NCBI GenBank assembly: GCA_902530985.1
Contig: CACACI010000005.1
Span: 1 to 63,399, forward strand
Direction: 5' to 3'
Origin: an uncultured Alphaproteobacteria bacterium
Lineage (GTDB): Bacteria > Pseudomonadota > Alphaproteobacteria > Methylaequorales > Methylaequoraceae
Length of the DNA stretch: 63,399 nt
Part shown: one piece after another, positions 1 through 10,159 of the stretch
How the letters are laid out: each line of letters starts with the position of its first letter
Numbering within the stretch: position 1 is the first letter of the stretch
Made by a program: the position numbers and the translations under genes
The notes under the pieces: generated by a model
The model's database searches: none
Seen by the model: only the letters and a program-made list of their open reading frames with translations
What the model was told of the DNA's origin: nothing

Positions 1-2
1 AT

Positions 3-1025
3 GATAAGTTTTCATATATTAATATGAAAAAGAATGGTTTCTGTCCTTTTTTAGATAAAAACAAACTATGTGGCATTCAAAAGAAATACGGTGAAAATTA
101 TTTACCAGAAACATGCAAAAATTTTCCTAGAAGAAAAGTTGATTTTGACACAGTTCAAGTTAAAACTTTATCCTTAGCTTGTCCGGAAGTAGCAAGATTA
201 TGTCTTACTCAAAAAGACTCGATGAAAGTTTTTTTAGATGAAAGACAAGAAATTAATTTTTTAAAAATAGTTCCTAATCATTTACACAATTCATACACAA
301 GAGTAGGAGAGCAATTATTTAATAGAATCTACGATCTTTTCAAGAAAGAAAATTTACGCATTCCAAATTTACTTTTTATTTGCGAGAGTGTTCTAAATGA
401 ACAAAAAAATCTTGCGGTTAATCCTGACAAAATAGATAGCGTTTTAGATTTTCTAGTCAATCAATTTAAAAATTTAGATTTTCTAAATTTTGATAGATCA
501 ATAATAAAACTTAATTTTTTGAATGATCTGAAAATTTTTTTTCAAAAAACAGAACCAGAAAGATCGTTGACTGGAATATTATCAAAAATTCAGAATGAAT
601 TAGTTGAAAAATTCTCTAGTCTTGAAGAAGCATCAAATAATTTTAAAATTATTGATAAAATGAAATATGAAAATTTTGAAAAAAAAAATTATAAAATTCT
701 TAGGAATTATTTTCTAAATGAAATGTTAGGACATGCCCAAATTTTTACCAATCAAACACCTAACTGCAGAAATAGGTTTTATCTGACAATTTTATGCGCA
801 ACTGTCTCAAAAATTATAACAATTGGAACCATATCAGAAAATCCAAATAAAACCCATAAAGAAGATATTTTAATAAACTCAATACAAAAAGTAGCTAAAC
901 ATTTTTCAGCTTTTTTTATTGTTGATAAAAATCAAGAATACCAATTTGATCCAGAGATTTGTGCAATGCTAGAAAAAATTGATAAAAATAATATTTTTAA
1001 CGCTCTTTTCTTGCTTTTCGATTAA
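3..1025 (+). CDS. FliB-like Cys-rich protein, 5' end cut by window
   Basis: The reading frame is open to the left window edge, so the annotated part (about 340 codons) lacks its true N-terminus; the first internal ATG is at 24. The visible start carries a Cys pattern CPFLDKNKLC followed by LPETCKNFPR, which matches the conserved Cys-rich segment of flagellin lysine-N-methylase (FliB) family proteins, where these cysteines are thought to hold an Fe-S cluster. The rest is helical, Lys/Asn-rich and without membrane segments. FliB proteins methylate surface lysines of flagellin, but no flagellar gene is visible here, so another target is possible. The family call rests on the Cys motif only; the function is inferred. 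Confidence 0.6.
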   Translation, partial: DKFSYINMKKNGFCPFLDKNKLCGIQKKYGENYLPETCKNFPRRKVDFDTVQVKTLSLACPEVARLCLTQKDSMKVFLDERQEINFLKIVPNHLHNSYTRVGEQLFNRIYDLFKKENLRIPNLLFICESVLNEQKNLAVNPDKIDSVLDFLVNQFKNLDFLNFDRSIIKLNFLNDLKIFFQKTEPERSLTGILSKIQNELVEKFSSLEEASNNFKIIDKMKYENFEKKNYKILRNYFLNEMLGHAQIFTNQTPNCRNRFYLTILCATVSKIITIGTISENPNKTHKEDILINSIQKVAKHFSAFFIVDKNQEYQFDPEICAMLEKIDKNNIFNALFLLFD

Positions 1026-1121
1026 AAAGTAATTCCTAATCTATAATAACTCAAATTACTCTACTTAAAGATATGAAAAAGAAATAGGTTTTTTAAATAT
1101 GGATAAAAGAAAAGAAAGTTT

Positions 1122-2678
1122 TTATTTTTGCTCAAACTCCTCTATGTTCGAAACCCATTTTTTCCTCGTAAAGAAAATCTCCGAAAAGAACCTAACATAT
1201 CTAGCGTTTTCTGACCTGGTTCTTAAAAAGTTAATGATATTCATAATTGGTCTCCAAGGCCTAATTATAAAAGATAAAACATAGAAAAAACTAAACATAG
1301 ACATCATAAAAAAGTATAATTTTTTTGAGGTTATCTTTTCTGAGTATGAAAGAACCCTCTTTGAATAAAAACTGACAATCTCTGAAGCTTCTTCTAAATT
1401 TCCATGAATTAAACCCTTTTCCCTAAGTTCGTTATAATAAAGAGAACCTGGGTAGGGAGTAAATTGAGAAACAGTAAGATCGTCAATTCCAATAACTGCA
1501 AGACTAAAAATCATCTTATAAGTATCCAACATTGATTTAAGATTGTCTTCTGGAAAACCTATTACAATAAAACAACCAACAGTTATGTTAGATTTGGATA
1601 AAAGTCTTGCCGCCTTCAAGAAATGTTTATAATTAAGCTGTTTCTTAATTATTTTTCTTATAACTTCAGAACCAGATTCTGGAGCTAGCGCAAGGTTCTT
1701 TAAACCTGATTTACCTAAAACATCTACTAGCTCTTCATTAATTGCTTCACATCTTGTTCCAGCTGGTAATTGGTAGGAAATATTTAACTTTCTATTAATA
1801 AGTTCTTTACAAAAGGATATTAACTTTTTGTTATTTACAATGAAAGTTGAGTCCATGAAATGAAATGAATTAACATTATATTTTTTTTTCATGAACTCCA
1901 TTTCATCTACTAACTGTGTAGGATCTCTCATTATAAATCTTTTTGTCCACATATCTAAGTTAGAACAAAAAGTACATTCATAGGGGCAACCTCTACTTCC
2001 CAATATTGGTATCCCCCTTCCAAGACTGATACCTGAGACCTGTGAGTGATCAATGTATTCATTAATACTCCAACTATCCCAATCTGGATAAGGAAGATCA
2101 TCTATATTTGTTTTTCTTTTTCTCCTTGGCGTCTCTATGATTTTACCGTCTAAACCTTTGTAAGCTATCCCCTCTAAATTATTCACATCTTTTTTTTGTT
2201 TTAAATTTTTAATAAGCTCCAAAAATGTTTCTTCTCCTTCTCCCACCACAACATAATCTATAAAATCATACTGTAATGTTTCTTTTATTTGTGCTGATGG
2301 ATGTTCACCTCCAATAACAATAATACAGTTTGGGAAATTTATTTTAATTTCCTTAGCAAGGTCTCTCACAAGAAACCAAGCATGAGAAAACAGAGAAGTT
2401 AATCCAATAATTTTAACGTTTTTTGGAATTTTATTTATAATTTCTTGATTTGAAAGTCCCTGCATTAATAAATCTGACCCTGGTTCAATACGCCTAATTT
2501 TAGTAAGCGCTTCTCCACACGCGTCAATACCAAAATAGTCAAGGCCATTCTGTTTCAAATAAGCACCGATATATGCCATTCCAATAGGTGGGCTTGGACT
2601 CTGAATTTGAATTCCAGAAGAAAGCTTCAAACCTTGGTGATTTATAAGTACTATTTCATCTTTTAATGCTTTTTTCAT
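1122..2678 (-). CDS. B12-binding radical SAM protein
   Basis: This 518-residue protein has an N-terminal cobalamin-binding-type Rossmann region (about residues 5-160, with PIGMAYIGAYLK and IVIGGEHPSA) followed by a radical SAM core. The cluster motif GCPYECTFC places the three cysteines at 231, 235 and 238 (CX3CX2C). A hydrophobic C-terminal segment near residues 450-470 could sit on the membrane. Members of this class carry out methylations, ring contractions or other radical modifications of lipids, cofactors and secondary metabolites. The substrate cannot be read from sequence. It is convergent with the FliB-like gene and stands alone on its strand, with sugar genes upstream, so a role in an envelope molecule is an inference only. 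Confidence 0.85.
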   Translation of the reverse strand: MKKALKDEIVLINHQGLKLSSGIQIQSPSPPIGMAYIGAYLKQNGLDYFGIDACGEALTKIRRIEPGSDLLMQGLSNQEIINKIPKNVKIIGLTSLFSHAWFLVRDLAKEIKINFPNCIIVIGGEHPSAQIKETLQYDFIDYVVVGEGEETFLELIKNLKQKKDVNNLEGIAYKGLDGKIIETPRRKRKTNIDDLPYPDWDSWSINEYIDHSQVSGISLGRGIPILGSRGCPYECTFCSNLDMWTKRFIMRDPTQLVDEMEFMKKKYNVNSFHFMDSTFIVNNKKLISFCKELINRKLNISYQLPAGTRCEAINEELVDVLGKSGLKNLALAPESGSEVIRKIIKKQLNYKHFLKAARLLSKSNITVGCFIVIGFPEDNLKSMLDTYKMIFSLAVIGIDDLTVSQFTPYPGSLYYNELREKGLIHGNLEEASEIVSFYSKRVLSYSEKITSKKLYFFMMSMFSFFYVLSFIIRPWRPIMNIINFLRTRSENARYVRFFSEIFFTRKKWVSNIEEFEQK

Positions 2679-3056
2679 AAAACAATTTTAAAAAATATGT
2701 AAAATTAGTTTATATTAAAATAATAATTTGTGCTTTATAACTTAACATGAAAGAAATCCGATTAAAATTGATTTAGAAATAAAAAATCCAAATTTTTAAA
2801 CTATTTTTCTCATAAAATACCAAGCTCAGCTCTATCTTCCAGAGCTTAAAACACTTTTTAAACCACTTGAATATTTTGAATCTAGTATTCTACTCCCAAT
2901 ATAGATTTCCTCAAAAAATAATTTATTACCGTCAATGATAGAAAACTTGATGTAAATATAAAAACTCTTTTTTTATAAACTTAAAAGAACAAAATAAGGA
3001 AAAGTATATCGGATTTTTGTTGTCAATAATTATAGTACATATAAAAAGTGGTTTCT
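2679..3056. other. 378-nt spacer with possible gene remnant
   Basis: No complete gene is visible here. On the minus strand, 2832-2972 is an open frame of 46 codons ending in TAG that reads like protein (for example IIDGNKLFFEEIYIGSRIL) but has an in-frame stop immediately upstream and no usable start. It may be the decayed end of a former gene between the radical SAM gene and the glycosyltransferase fusion. I recognise no family in it. The remainder is AT-rich and featureless. Confidence 0.3.
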
Positions 3057-4508
3057 TTAAATTCTTTTTTTTAAAGAAATTATTTTAAATTTAAAAAATG
3101 CAAAAGCTACTAACTTCATTAACCTGTAACCATCTTTAAATCTTGAAATTTGTGTCTCACCGTATTCTCTTGAAAAATACCTGATTGGTATTTCTTGAAC
3201 TTTTAAATTTAATTTATTAGCTCCAAAAATTAAATAAAAGTCTCCAAATGGATCTAATTTGTCAAAGTTGTTAGAAACCTCTTTCAATCTTATAAAATTA
3301 TTTTTTGAAATTACTTTTGTTCCACATAAAGTATCAGTGAATCTTTGACCTAAGATCCAACTAAAAAGAATAGAAAATGTTTTATTCGCAACATAATTCA
3401 AAAACTGCATTGCTTTCTTTTTCATTGGATAAATAAGTCGAGTGCCATTTACAAACTCAGCTTCATTATTGATAATCTTATTCCAGAATTTGTCTAGATC
3501 CTCTGGTTGAACTGTCATATCGCTATCAAGGATCATAAAAATTTCATTCTGTGCTTTTTCAAATCCCAACATAACTGCATTTTTTTTTCCTTTTCCGTCT
3601 TGTTTAAATGATTTAATTTTGAACTTTTTTGAATATTTTTTTTTTGAAATAATATCATTTATTTTTTCCCAAGTACCATCAGATGAGCCACCCTCAACAA
3701 TTATTATCTCAATATTGTCACATAATTTTGGTATTCTCTCTATGCATCTTTGTATATTTCCGGATTCATTTTTACAAGGAATGATAATACTTAATGAGTC
3801 AGCTGCTCTCTTATTTTTGATCTTATTGGACCGTGCTATTAAATATTGTCTTAAATTCAAATGATTTATAAATGGTAGATTTGCAAAAATTCTATTTAAA
3901 ATTTTCTCTATCCCAAAAAATTTCACAGGGAATATAATCTTTTTTTCAATTTTTATTGTTTCAAAATTAGAGATTTCTAAAAAGGTTTTAAGATCCAAGC
4001 TGCTAAATAACGGTGGTTTTAAATCTGGCATTTTAAGATTAAATTTTAATGCAAGAGATAAAATTGGAGACCATAGTGCAGAAAAATAAGAGACCACAAT
4101 TCTTGTATCCTTAGTGCAAACTTTATGAAGTAGATTTAAATTATTCTGTATATCTTCAAAATATCCTATTGTGTCACTAAGAATAATATAATCAAACTTC
4201 TCTGACTTATTAAATGTTTCATGTAAATTTTCTGCTGCTGAACATAAAAAATTACAGTTGGGAAATTTTTTCTTAGCCTCAAATATTAATCTATCACTTA
4301 TATCAATACCTACAGCTTTATTAATATTTAAATTTCCAATCAAATTACCATTTCCACAACCAACTTCTAAAACACTACTGTCTTTAGGAATAAAACTTTT
4401 ATAGTAAACCAAGTCTTCTGCGTGAAAGTATTTGGATTTTTCAACCCATTTTTCTCTAAAATCTGCATAATGATTAAAATGTTTTCTAATTTTTTCTAAT
4501 GTTGTCAT
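3057..4508 (-). CDS. Fused SAM methyltransferase - family 2 glycosyltransferase
   Basis: Two enzymes are fused in 483 residues. Residues about 40-200 form a class I SAM-dependent methyltransferase with motif I VLEVGCGNGN (46-55). Residues about 237-470 form a GT-A family 2 glycosyltransferase (SIIIPCKNE near 240, EGGSSDGT near 272-279, the metal-binding DSD at 328-330). The glycosyltransferase part resembles dolichyl-phosphate-sugar-synthase-like GT2 enzymes. A second fusion with the same layout lies at 14823-16229. The gene starts 15 nt downstream of the GDP-fucose synthase stop, so the two are probably one transcript. A role in making and decorating a surface glycan, perhaps transferring then O-methylating a sugar, is inferred. 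Confidence 0.85.
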   Translation of the reverse strand: MTTLEKIRKHFNHYADFREKWVEKSKYFHAEDLVYYKSFIPKDSSVLEVGCGNGNLIGNLNINKAVGIDISDRLIFEAKKKFPNCNFLCSAAENLHETFNKSEKFDYIILSDTIGYFEDIQNNLNLLHKVCTKDTRIVVSYFSALWSPILSLALKFNLKMPDLKPPLFSSLDLKTFLEISNFETIKIEKKIIFPVKFFGIEKILNRIFANLPFINHLNLRQYLIARSNKIKNKRAADSLSIIIPCKNESGNIQRCIERIPKLCDNIEIIIVEGGSSDGTWEKINDIISKKKYSKKFKIKSFKQDGKGKKNAVMLGFEKAQNEIFMILDSDMTVQPEDLDKFWNKIINNEAEFVNGTRLIYPMKKKAMQFLNYVANKTFSILFSWILGQRFTDTLCGTKVISKNNFIRLKEVSNNFDKLDPFGDFYLIFGANKLNLKVQEIPIRYFSREYGETQISRFKDGYRLMKLVAFAFFKFKIISLKKRI

Positions 4509-4523
4509 ATATTAAAAATTAAA

Positions 4524-5471
4524 TTATTTTCTTAATCTATTAAAATTCTCTAAATACCATTGATAATAATTCTTGATTCCATTTTTTAGTTTGATTTTTG
4601 GTTTCCAGCCCATTTTTTTGAGTTTTGAGATATTGAGTAATTTTTTTTTTATTCCCGAAGGTTTGTTTTTGTCAAAAACTATTTTACCATTATATCCTAC
4701 TGTATTCATTATCAAGATAGCAAAATCTTTAATGGATATATCCTCTCCAGTTCCAATATTTATGATGCTTTTTTTTTTATATTTTTTTAAAATAAAGATA
4801 CAAGCATCTGCAAAATCATCAACATGCATAAACTCTCTATAAGGTTTTCCATCACCCCAAATAACAACACTTTTATGGTTATGTAACTTTGCATTATGAA
4901 ATTTATCTATTAAAGCCGCAGGCACGTGGCTTGTTTCAGCATTGAAGTTATCATTTGCTCCGTACAAATTTGTTGGCATTACAGTTATAAAGTCACAATT
5001 AAATTGTTTATTATAAGCCTCACAGGTTTTTATACCTACTATTTTTGCTAAGGCATAATATTCATTACTACTTTCAAGATTACCTTTCATCAAATATCCT
5101 TCTTTAATTGGCTGTTTACTATTGGAGGGATAAATACAACTTGAACCTAAAAAAACAAGTTTTTTAACTTTTACGTCATAAGAAGCACGAAATATATTAT
5201 CTTGGATGGTGATGTTGTCTTGAATAAAGTCTAGAGGGTAATTAATGTTAGCAGCAATTCCACCTACTTTTCCTGCAGCATTAATAACGATTTCTGGTTT
5301 TTGGTTTTGAAAAAATTTATTAATTTGATTTCTATCAAGTAAGTTTACTATTTTTTTCTCAACTGTAATTACTTTGCAGTCCTCTTTCTCAAGTCTTCTT
5401 ACAATTGCTGAACCTGCCAAACCATTATGACCAGCGACAAAGATTCTTTTTTTTTTAATATTAAGTGACAT
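4524..5471 (-). CDS. fcl: GDP-L-fucose synthase
   Basis: This NAD(P)-dependent extended SDR converts GDP-4-keto-6-deoxy-D-mannose to GDP-L-fucose by 3,5-epimerisation and reduction in the cytoplasm. The nucleotide-binding GHNGLAG is at 14-20. The catalytic Ser110-Ser111, the Tyr139/Lys143 pair (YALAK) and His182 correspond to E. coli Fcl residues with a constant offset. MPTNLYG (165-171) and the length of 315 residues are typical. Its substrate would come from Gmd at 16234-17280, more than 10 kb away and on the other strand. The glycosyltransferase fusion follows directly on the same strand. Confidence 0.92.
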   Translation of the reverse strand: MSLNIKKKRIFVAGHNGLAGSAIVRRLEKEDCKVITVEKKIVNLLDRNQINKFFQNQKPEIVINAAGKVGGIAANINYPLDFIQDNITIQDNIFRASYDVKVKKLVFLGSSCIYPSNSKQPIKEGYLMKGNLESSNEYYALAKIVGIKTCEAYNKQFNCDFITVMPTNLYGANDNFNAETSHVPAALIDKFHNAKLHNHKSVVIWGDGKPYREFMHVDDFADACIFILKKYKKKSIINIGTGEDISIKDFAILIMNTVGYNGKIVFDKNKPSGIKKKLLNISKLKKMGWKPKIKLKNGIKNYYQWYLENFNRLRK

Positions 5472-5574
5472 TACAAATAATTTTTTTTGATACTGTATAT
5501 TATATTATCTAAATTATTTAGAATATTAAAATTAAAGCTTAAAATAATAGTTTCAAAACATTATAAACAGATTA

Positions 5575-5646
5575 AACACCAACGCAACTGATTCAAAATC
5601 CCTTGAACTTCGGTTCATGTCCTCTCGATCCCGACTAGGGGTATCT
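5575..5646 (+). pseudogene. tRNA-Leu(CAA)-like 3' remnant
   Basis: This GC-rich stretch in an AT-rich spacer reads like the part of a leucine tRNA from the D-arm end to the acceptor. It has ACGCAACTG, an anticodon-loop-like TTCAAAA (anticodon CAA), a long variable arm TGAAC-TTCG-GTTCA (5604-5617), a T-loop-like TCGATCCC (5625-5632) and a GGGGTA end. The 5' acceptor and D arms are missing, the anticodon stem does not pair, and the T stem is broken, so it cannot be a working tRNA. A similar remnant lies at 9462-9523 in the same orientation, beyond the tesA-ybbAP block. A decayed attachment site is a possible explanation. Confidence 0.5.
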
Positions 5647-5660
5647 TAATATTATTAAAT

Positions 5661-8152
5661 TTATCCATTCCGCAATAAAGAGTATGCATTTAAGTTTATA
5701 TACTTTTTATTTGAAACCAATAATGTCAACACTAGCACCAATAAGAATAAGCTAGAAATAAGCAATGGTACTAAAAAAGAAAAATACCAACTAATATCAA
5801 AAAAATTTATTATATAAAAGTAAGAGAATGTTATAGAAAATATTAACGCGGATATGATAATAGGTATAAATATTATAAGTGATTCAAAAATAATTAACTT
5901 TATAAGATTTGATTTCTCAAAACCCAGAATTCTTAAAACTAGATTTTGATAAACTTTTAGATTTCCAATTACACTCACAGCATTGGATATTACAATAAGT
6001 CCAATAAAAATAACTACACCTGAGATTAAAATACTTACGATAAACAATTTAGTTAAAAAAAATTTTGTTTTATTTATGTAATCTGACAACTTTATATAAG
6101 TTATTGTTGGTAATTTTTTTATTAAATTACTTAGATTTACTAATTCATCGTTTTTAAATTTTACAGTAGACAAAAATTCATGAGGAATTTTTGATGCATA
6201 TTTAGGATTAAATAAAATTGCAAAGTTAATATTTAGATCTTTATAATCAACTTTTCTAAAATTCGTAATAATTCCTGAGACTGAATTACCATAAATATTA
6301 AATGTAATGGAATCACCAATTTTTAGTTTCAGATCATTTGCAACTGTTTGATCTAATGAAAGTTTTAAATTGTTTTTTTTATCTACATCCCACCATTTTC
6401 CTTCAACAATTGGATTATTAGGCGGTGGATCTTTCGACCATGATATTCTTCTTTCTCCGTTAATAAACCAAAAACTTTTATTTTTTTCATCAATAATTTC
6501 CTTTGCTTTCCTATTATTTATAGCCTCTATTCTTGCGGATATCATTGGTACAATTATTTTCTTTGCTTCATAATCAATTTCACGAATTTGTTCTGAGAAT
6601 AAATTCAATTCATTTTTTTGAATCCCCAAAAAAAAATAATGTGGAGCGTTTTTTGGTATTGAACTATTCAGCTCCTTATTAATGTTAGAAGACAAAATTC
6701 CGAGAAAAAGCAGTATAGTTATTCCTAATCCCATAGTCATTGTTATTATTGAATTAAGGCTTTGATAAGCTTGTAAATTTTTGATCCCGATTTTTATAGA
6801 TATGTTTTGAACATTTTTAATTTTATTTAAAATTAAGATGTAGAACTTAGATAAAAAGAAATAGAAAAGACTAATAATTATAAAAAATAAGAAAAATATC
6901 GCTGTTTGCTGAGGTTTAACATTTAAAATACAGAAAGAGAAAACAAATATTAATAAAAATATACTGATTTCTAAAACTGATTTTCTACTGTAATTTAAAT
7001 TCAAGTTTGTATTACTGTTTCTAAATAGATCCGCTACTTTAATTTGGTCAATACTATCTAACACTGGTTTAGCAAATATAAAGAATATTAAAATGCTAAA
7101 AAACTGAATTATTAAGTACTCATAGATTTTAAATTTCACCTTGAGTTGAATATTTAAAAAATTCAAAAGACTATGATCTAAAAGAGAAATTATAAATAAA
7201 CTAAAAATATAGGTAAAAAGAGAACAAAAAAAGAGAATTATTAGTGTTTGTAAATAGTATAATAGTTTAATATTTTGAGAACTGAGTCCCAATGACTTAT
7301 AAAGTGCTATCTTAAATTGATTTTTTCTTAAAAATGAAAATAAAGAATTTTTTAATCCAATGCCAGAAATAAGGATAGCTGATGCTGAAATAACAGATAA
7401 AAAGTAAATAAAATTTTCAATAGCCTTTTTTAAATTCTGACCAATATCCTCAGGATATTTAATTTCAAGATATTTATATTTACTTATGTTATTCGGTAAT
7501 TTTTGATTATTATCCTTTTTTATTAGTTTATATTTATAACTCAAAAAACTACCGAGATTATTAATTTTCAATTCCTTAAAGCTAGATTCGTTTATCAACG
7601 CTTGATCTCCAAAAAGAAAAACCCCCCCAATATCTGGTAAACTCTCTATAATTCCAATAACTTCAAATGAAGTATTTTGTATTTTAATTCTCTCACCTAT
7701 TTTTAAATCAAGATTGTTTTGAGTGGTTTCATCAATCAAAATAGTATTAGGTTTAGTTTTGAGTGTTTTTAGTGAATCAGCTGGTTTTATAATTGCATTA
7801 CCAACTAGTGGATAGAAATCATCAATTACTTTTATTCTTGTTGTTTTACTTTCCTCATTTTTAGTTCTTATAATAGAAGTAAATTCAATAACTTTTGTAA
7901 TAAAAAAACTTTCTTTTAGTTCATCCAAAAAATTTAAATCTAAAGCTGCATTTTTTGTAGATAATTCCAAATCACCTCCAAGAAGAACTCTTGAATTATT
8001 TGTTATTTCATCTTCTATACTATTTTTTAAAATTATTACGGAAGAAAAAATTAATAAACTTATAAAGATTGTAAAAAAAACTTTTGTAATATTTGATTTA
8101 TTTTTGTTGAGTTCTTTTATAAAAAACTGAAGATATTTTGGAAAAGTCATTC

Positions 8153-8168
<16 letters not shown>
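5661..8168 (-). CDS. ybbP: ABC transporter permease, YbbP/FtsX family
   Basis: This 835-residue integral membrane protein has the double FtsX/MacB-type layout: an N-terminal helix (about 28-48), a large periplasmic domain, a cluster of helices from about 255-445, a second periplasmic domain, and three C-terminal helices. It overlaps the ATPase gene by 16 nt, so the two are translationally coupled. Together with the neighbouring TesA-like esterase the order matches E. coli ybbP-ybbA-tesA. This ABC class generally moves or extracts lipids and lipoproteins rather than small solutes; the substrate here is unknown. Confidence 0.85.
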
Positions 8169-8792
<624 letters not shown>

Positions 8793-8821
<29 letters not shown>

Positions 8822-9434
8822 TTTAAGATTTCTGTTTATATGGATTATTGGAGTAAACTTTATACCAACAAAAGTTTATTGTAACCAAAAAATTCTATTG
8901 TTTGGTGATAGCTTAATGTCTGGTTATGGTTTAGATGAAGAGTTTCATTTATCTGCTATTTTAGAAAAAAATCTTAAAGTGAAAGGTTTCGATATAAATG
9001 TAATAAATGCAAGTGTGTCTGGGGACACAACTTCTGGCGGACTAAATAGGTTGAGTTGGTTGCTTGAAGAAAAAGACATAGATATTGTGATTTTATGTCT
9101 TGGAGCTAATGATATGTTAAGAGGAATTAAACCTGACTTTATAAGACAAAATTTAAATAAGATTCTTGAACGTTTACAAGAAAAGAAGATAACCGTTCTT
9201 TTAGCTGGCATGATATCTCAGGAAACATTCGGTGAAGAATATAAGAAGGAATTTGATCAAATATATCCAAAACTTGCAAAAAAATTTAAAGTATCTTTTT
9301 TACCTTTCTTACTAGATGGTGTCGCACTTAACCCTGAATTAAATTTAAAAGATGGAAAGCACCCCAACTCTAAAGGTGTAGACTTGATAAGCAAAAATTT
9401 GGAAAAGAAATTAATGAATCTTCTTCGTAATTAA
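8793..9434 (+). CDS. tesA: TesA-like arylesterase / SGNH hydrolase
   Basis: This secreted GDSL/SGNH esterase has an N-terminal hydrophobic signal segment (about 8-30), block I FGDSLMSGYGL with nucleophile Ser40, the LGAND block and a C-terminal DGKHPNSKG block carrying the Asp/His of the triad. The family includes E. coli TesA, a periplasmic thioesterase and lysophospholipase. The ATG at 8793 overlaps the divergent ybbA start by 29 nt; I keep it because it gives a complete signal peptide and no later standard start does. The ybbA/ybbP neighbourhood supports the TesA call. Confidence 0.87.
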
Positions 9435-9461
9435 TCTAATTTAATAGAATATCCTAATATA

Positions 9462-9523
9462 TTTTAGAATTCGTAATCCGTTAAACTTCAGTTTAAGTCG
9501 GTTCGAGTTAGATTAGGGTGCTA
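9462..9523 (+). pseudogene. tRNA-like 3' remnant (long variable arm)
   Basis: This second tRNA-like piece has an anticodon-loop-like TTCGTAA, a paired variable arm TTAAAC-TTCA-GTTTAA (9481-9496), a T-loop-like GTTCGAGT (9501-9508) and a 3' end GGGTGCTA. The long variable arm points to a Leu or Ser tRNA ancestor, although the loop would read CGT. The 5' half is absent and the T stem mispairs. It has the same order of elements and the same strand as the remnant at 5575-5646, and the two bracket ybbP-ybbA-tesA. Confidence 0.42.
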
Positions 9524-9607
9524 TTATCATATATTAAAAAGTTCATTCTGCAGTTATTAACTCTTTTAATTATTAACTATAGATGATAATGGTGGTTTAA
9601 ATTACTC

Positions 9608-10009
9608 ATGAAAAATTATTCTAAATTATTCTTTTTACTCTTATTTTTTTTCTTTTCTATGAAAGTTACAGCTAAAAGTCCTGATGATCATAATTTTATT
9701 TGTGCAGATGAAAAAGGACCTATGGTTGAATTTCCTTTACCTAAATTTGAAGATGATAAAATTAAAAAAGAAATAATGATTAAACTTTTAAAAAAGGAAA
9801 ATAGAAATCAAAATTTTAAAATAAGAGGGATGATTCAAAAAAAATCAAGCCCGATTGACAATAGTTATTTTTTTTATCATGTAAATTATATTTCTAATGA
9901 TAAAAAAAAAAATAAGAAATTTGAATTCTATCCACCCTCTATGGCACTGTTTCAAATTGAGGGGACTCAATTTATAGATCTTGTCTGTTGGCAAAAAAAA
10001 CTTAATTGA
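9608..10009 (+). CDS. Small exported hypothetical protein
   Basis: This 133-residue protein has a clear Sec signal peptide (strongly hydrophobic residues 7-17, with probable cleavage after VTA near residue 22) and a mature part rich in Lys and Asn. Two cysteines (in FICADE and LVCWQ) could form a disulfide in the periplasm. I recognise no family. It stands alone between the second tRNA-like remnant and a convergent MarR gene. A real gene is supported by its start, signal peptide and amino acid use; its function is unknown. Confidence 0.65.
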   Translation: MKNYSKLFFLLLFFFFSMKVTAKSPDDHNFICADEKGPMVEFPLPKFEDDKIKKEIMIKLLKKENRNQNFKIRGMIQKKSSPIDNSYFFYHVNYISNDKKKNKKFEFYPPSMALFQIEGTQFIDLVCWQKKLN

Positions 10010-10044
10010 GAAGAAATAGCTAAATCAGATCAAAATTTAAGAGT

Positions 10045-10085
10045 GTATATTTTGTCCACAAGTTTGGCAAAAAACTTGAATATAC
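10045..10085. terminator. Inverted repeat between convergent genes
   Basis: A two-part hairpin can form: outer arms GTATATT (10045-10051) and AATATAC (10079-10085), inner arms AAGTTT (10060-10065) and AAACTT (10072-10077). It lies between the convergent 9608-10009 gene and the MarR gene, where a bidirectional terminator would be expected. The stems are AT-rich and there is no strong U tract, so this is a weak call. Confidence 0.3.
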
Positions 10086-10159
10086 TTTGCATGTTTATAA
10101 AGATATTAACTTTTATTTATTCAAAATTGATTTTAATATATTACAGAATAGAAATGAAT

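Noticed and set aside
1099-1284. 61-codon open frame on the plus strand
   Set aside because: It is antisense to the 3' end of the radical SAM gene and shows no family features.
2800-2901. Short plus-strand frame reading YQAQLYLPELKTLFKPLEYF
   Set aside because: It is only about 33 codons, has no start and is antisense to the slightly longer minus-strand remnant; at most one can be real.
5575-5646. A working tRNA-Leu(CAA)
   Set aside because: The 5' acceptor and D arms are missing and the anticodon and T stems mispair, so only a remnant is claimed.
9462-9523. A working tRNA-Thr(CGT)
   Set aside because: The loop could read CGT, but the long variable arm is wrong for Thr, the 5' half is missing and the T stem does not pair.
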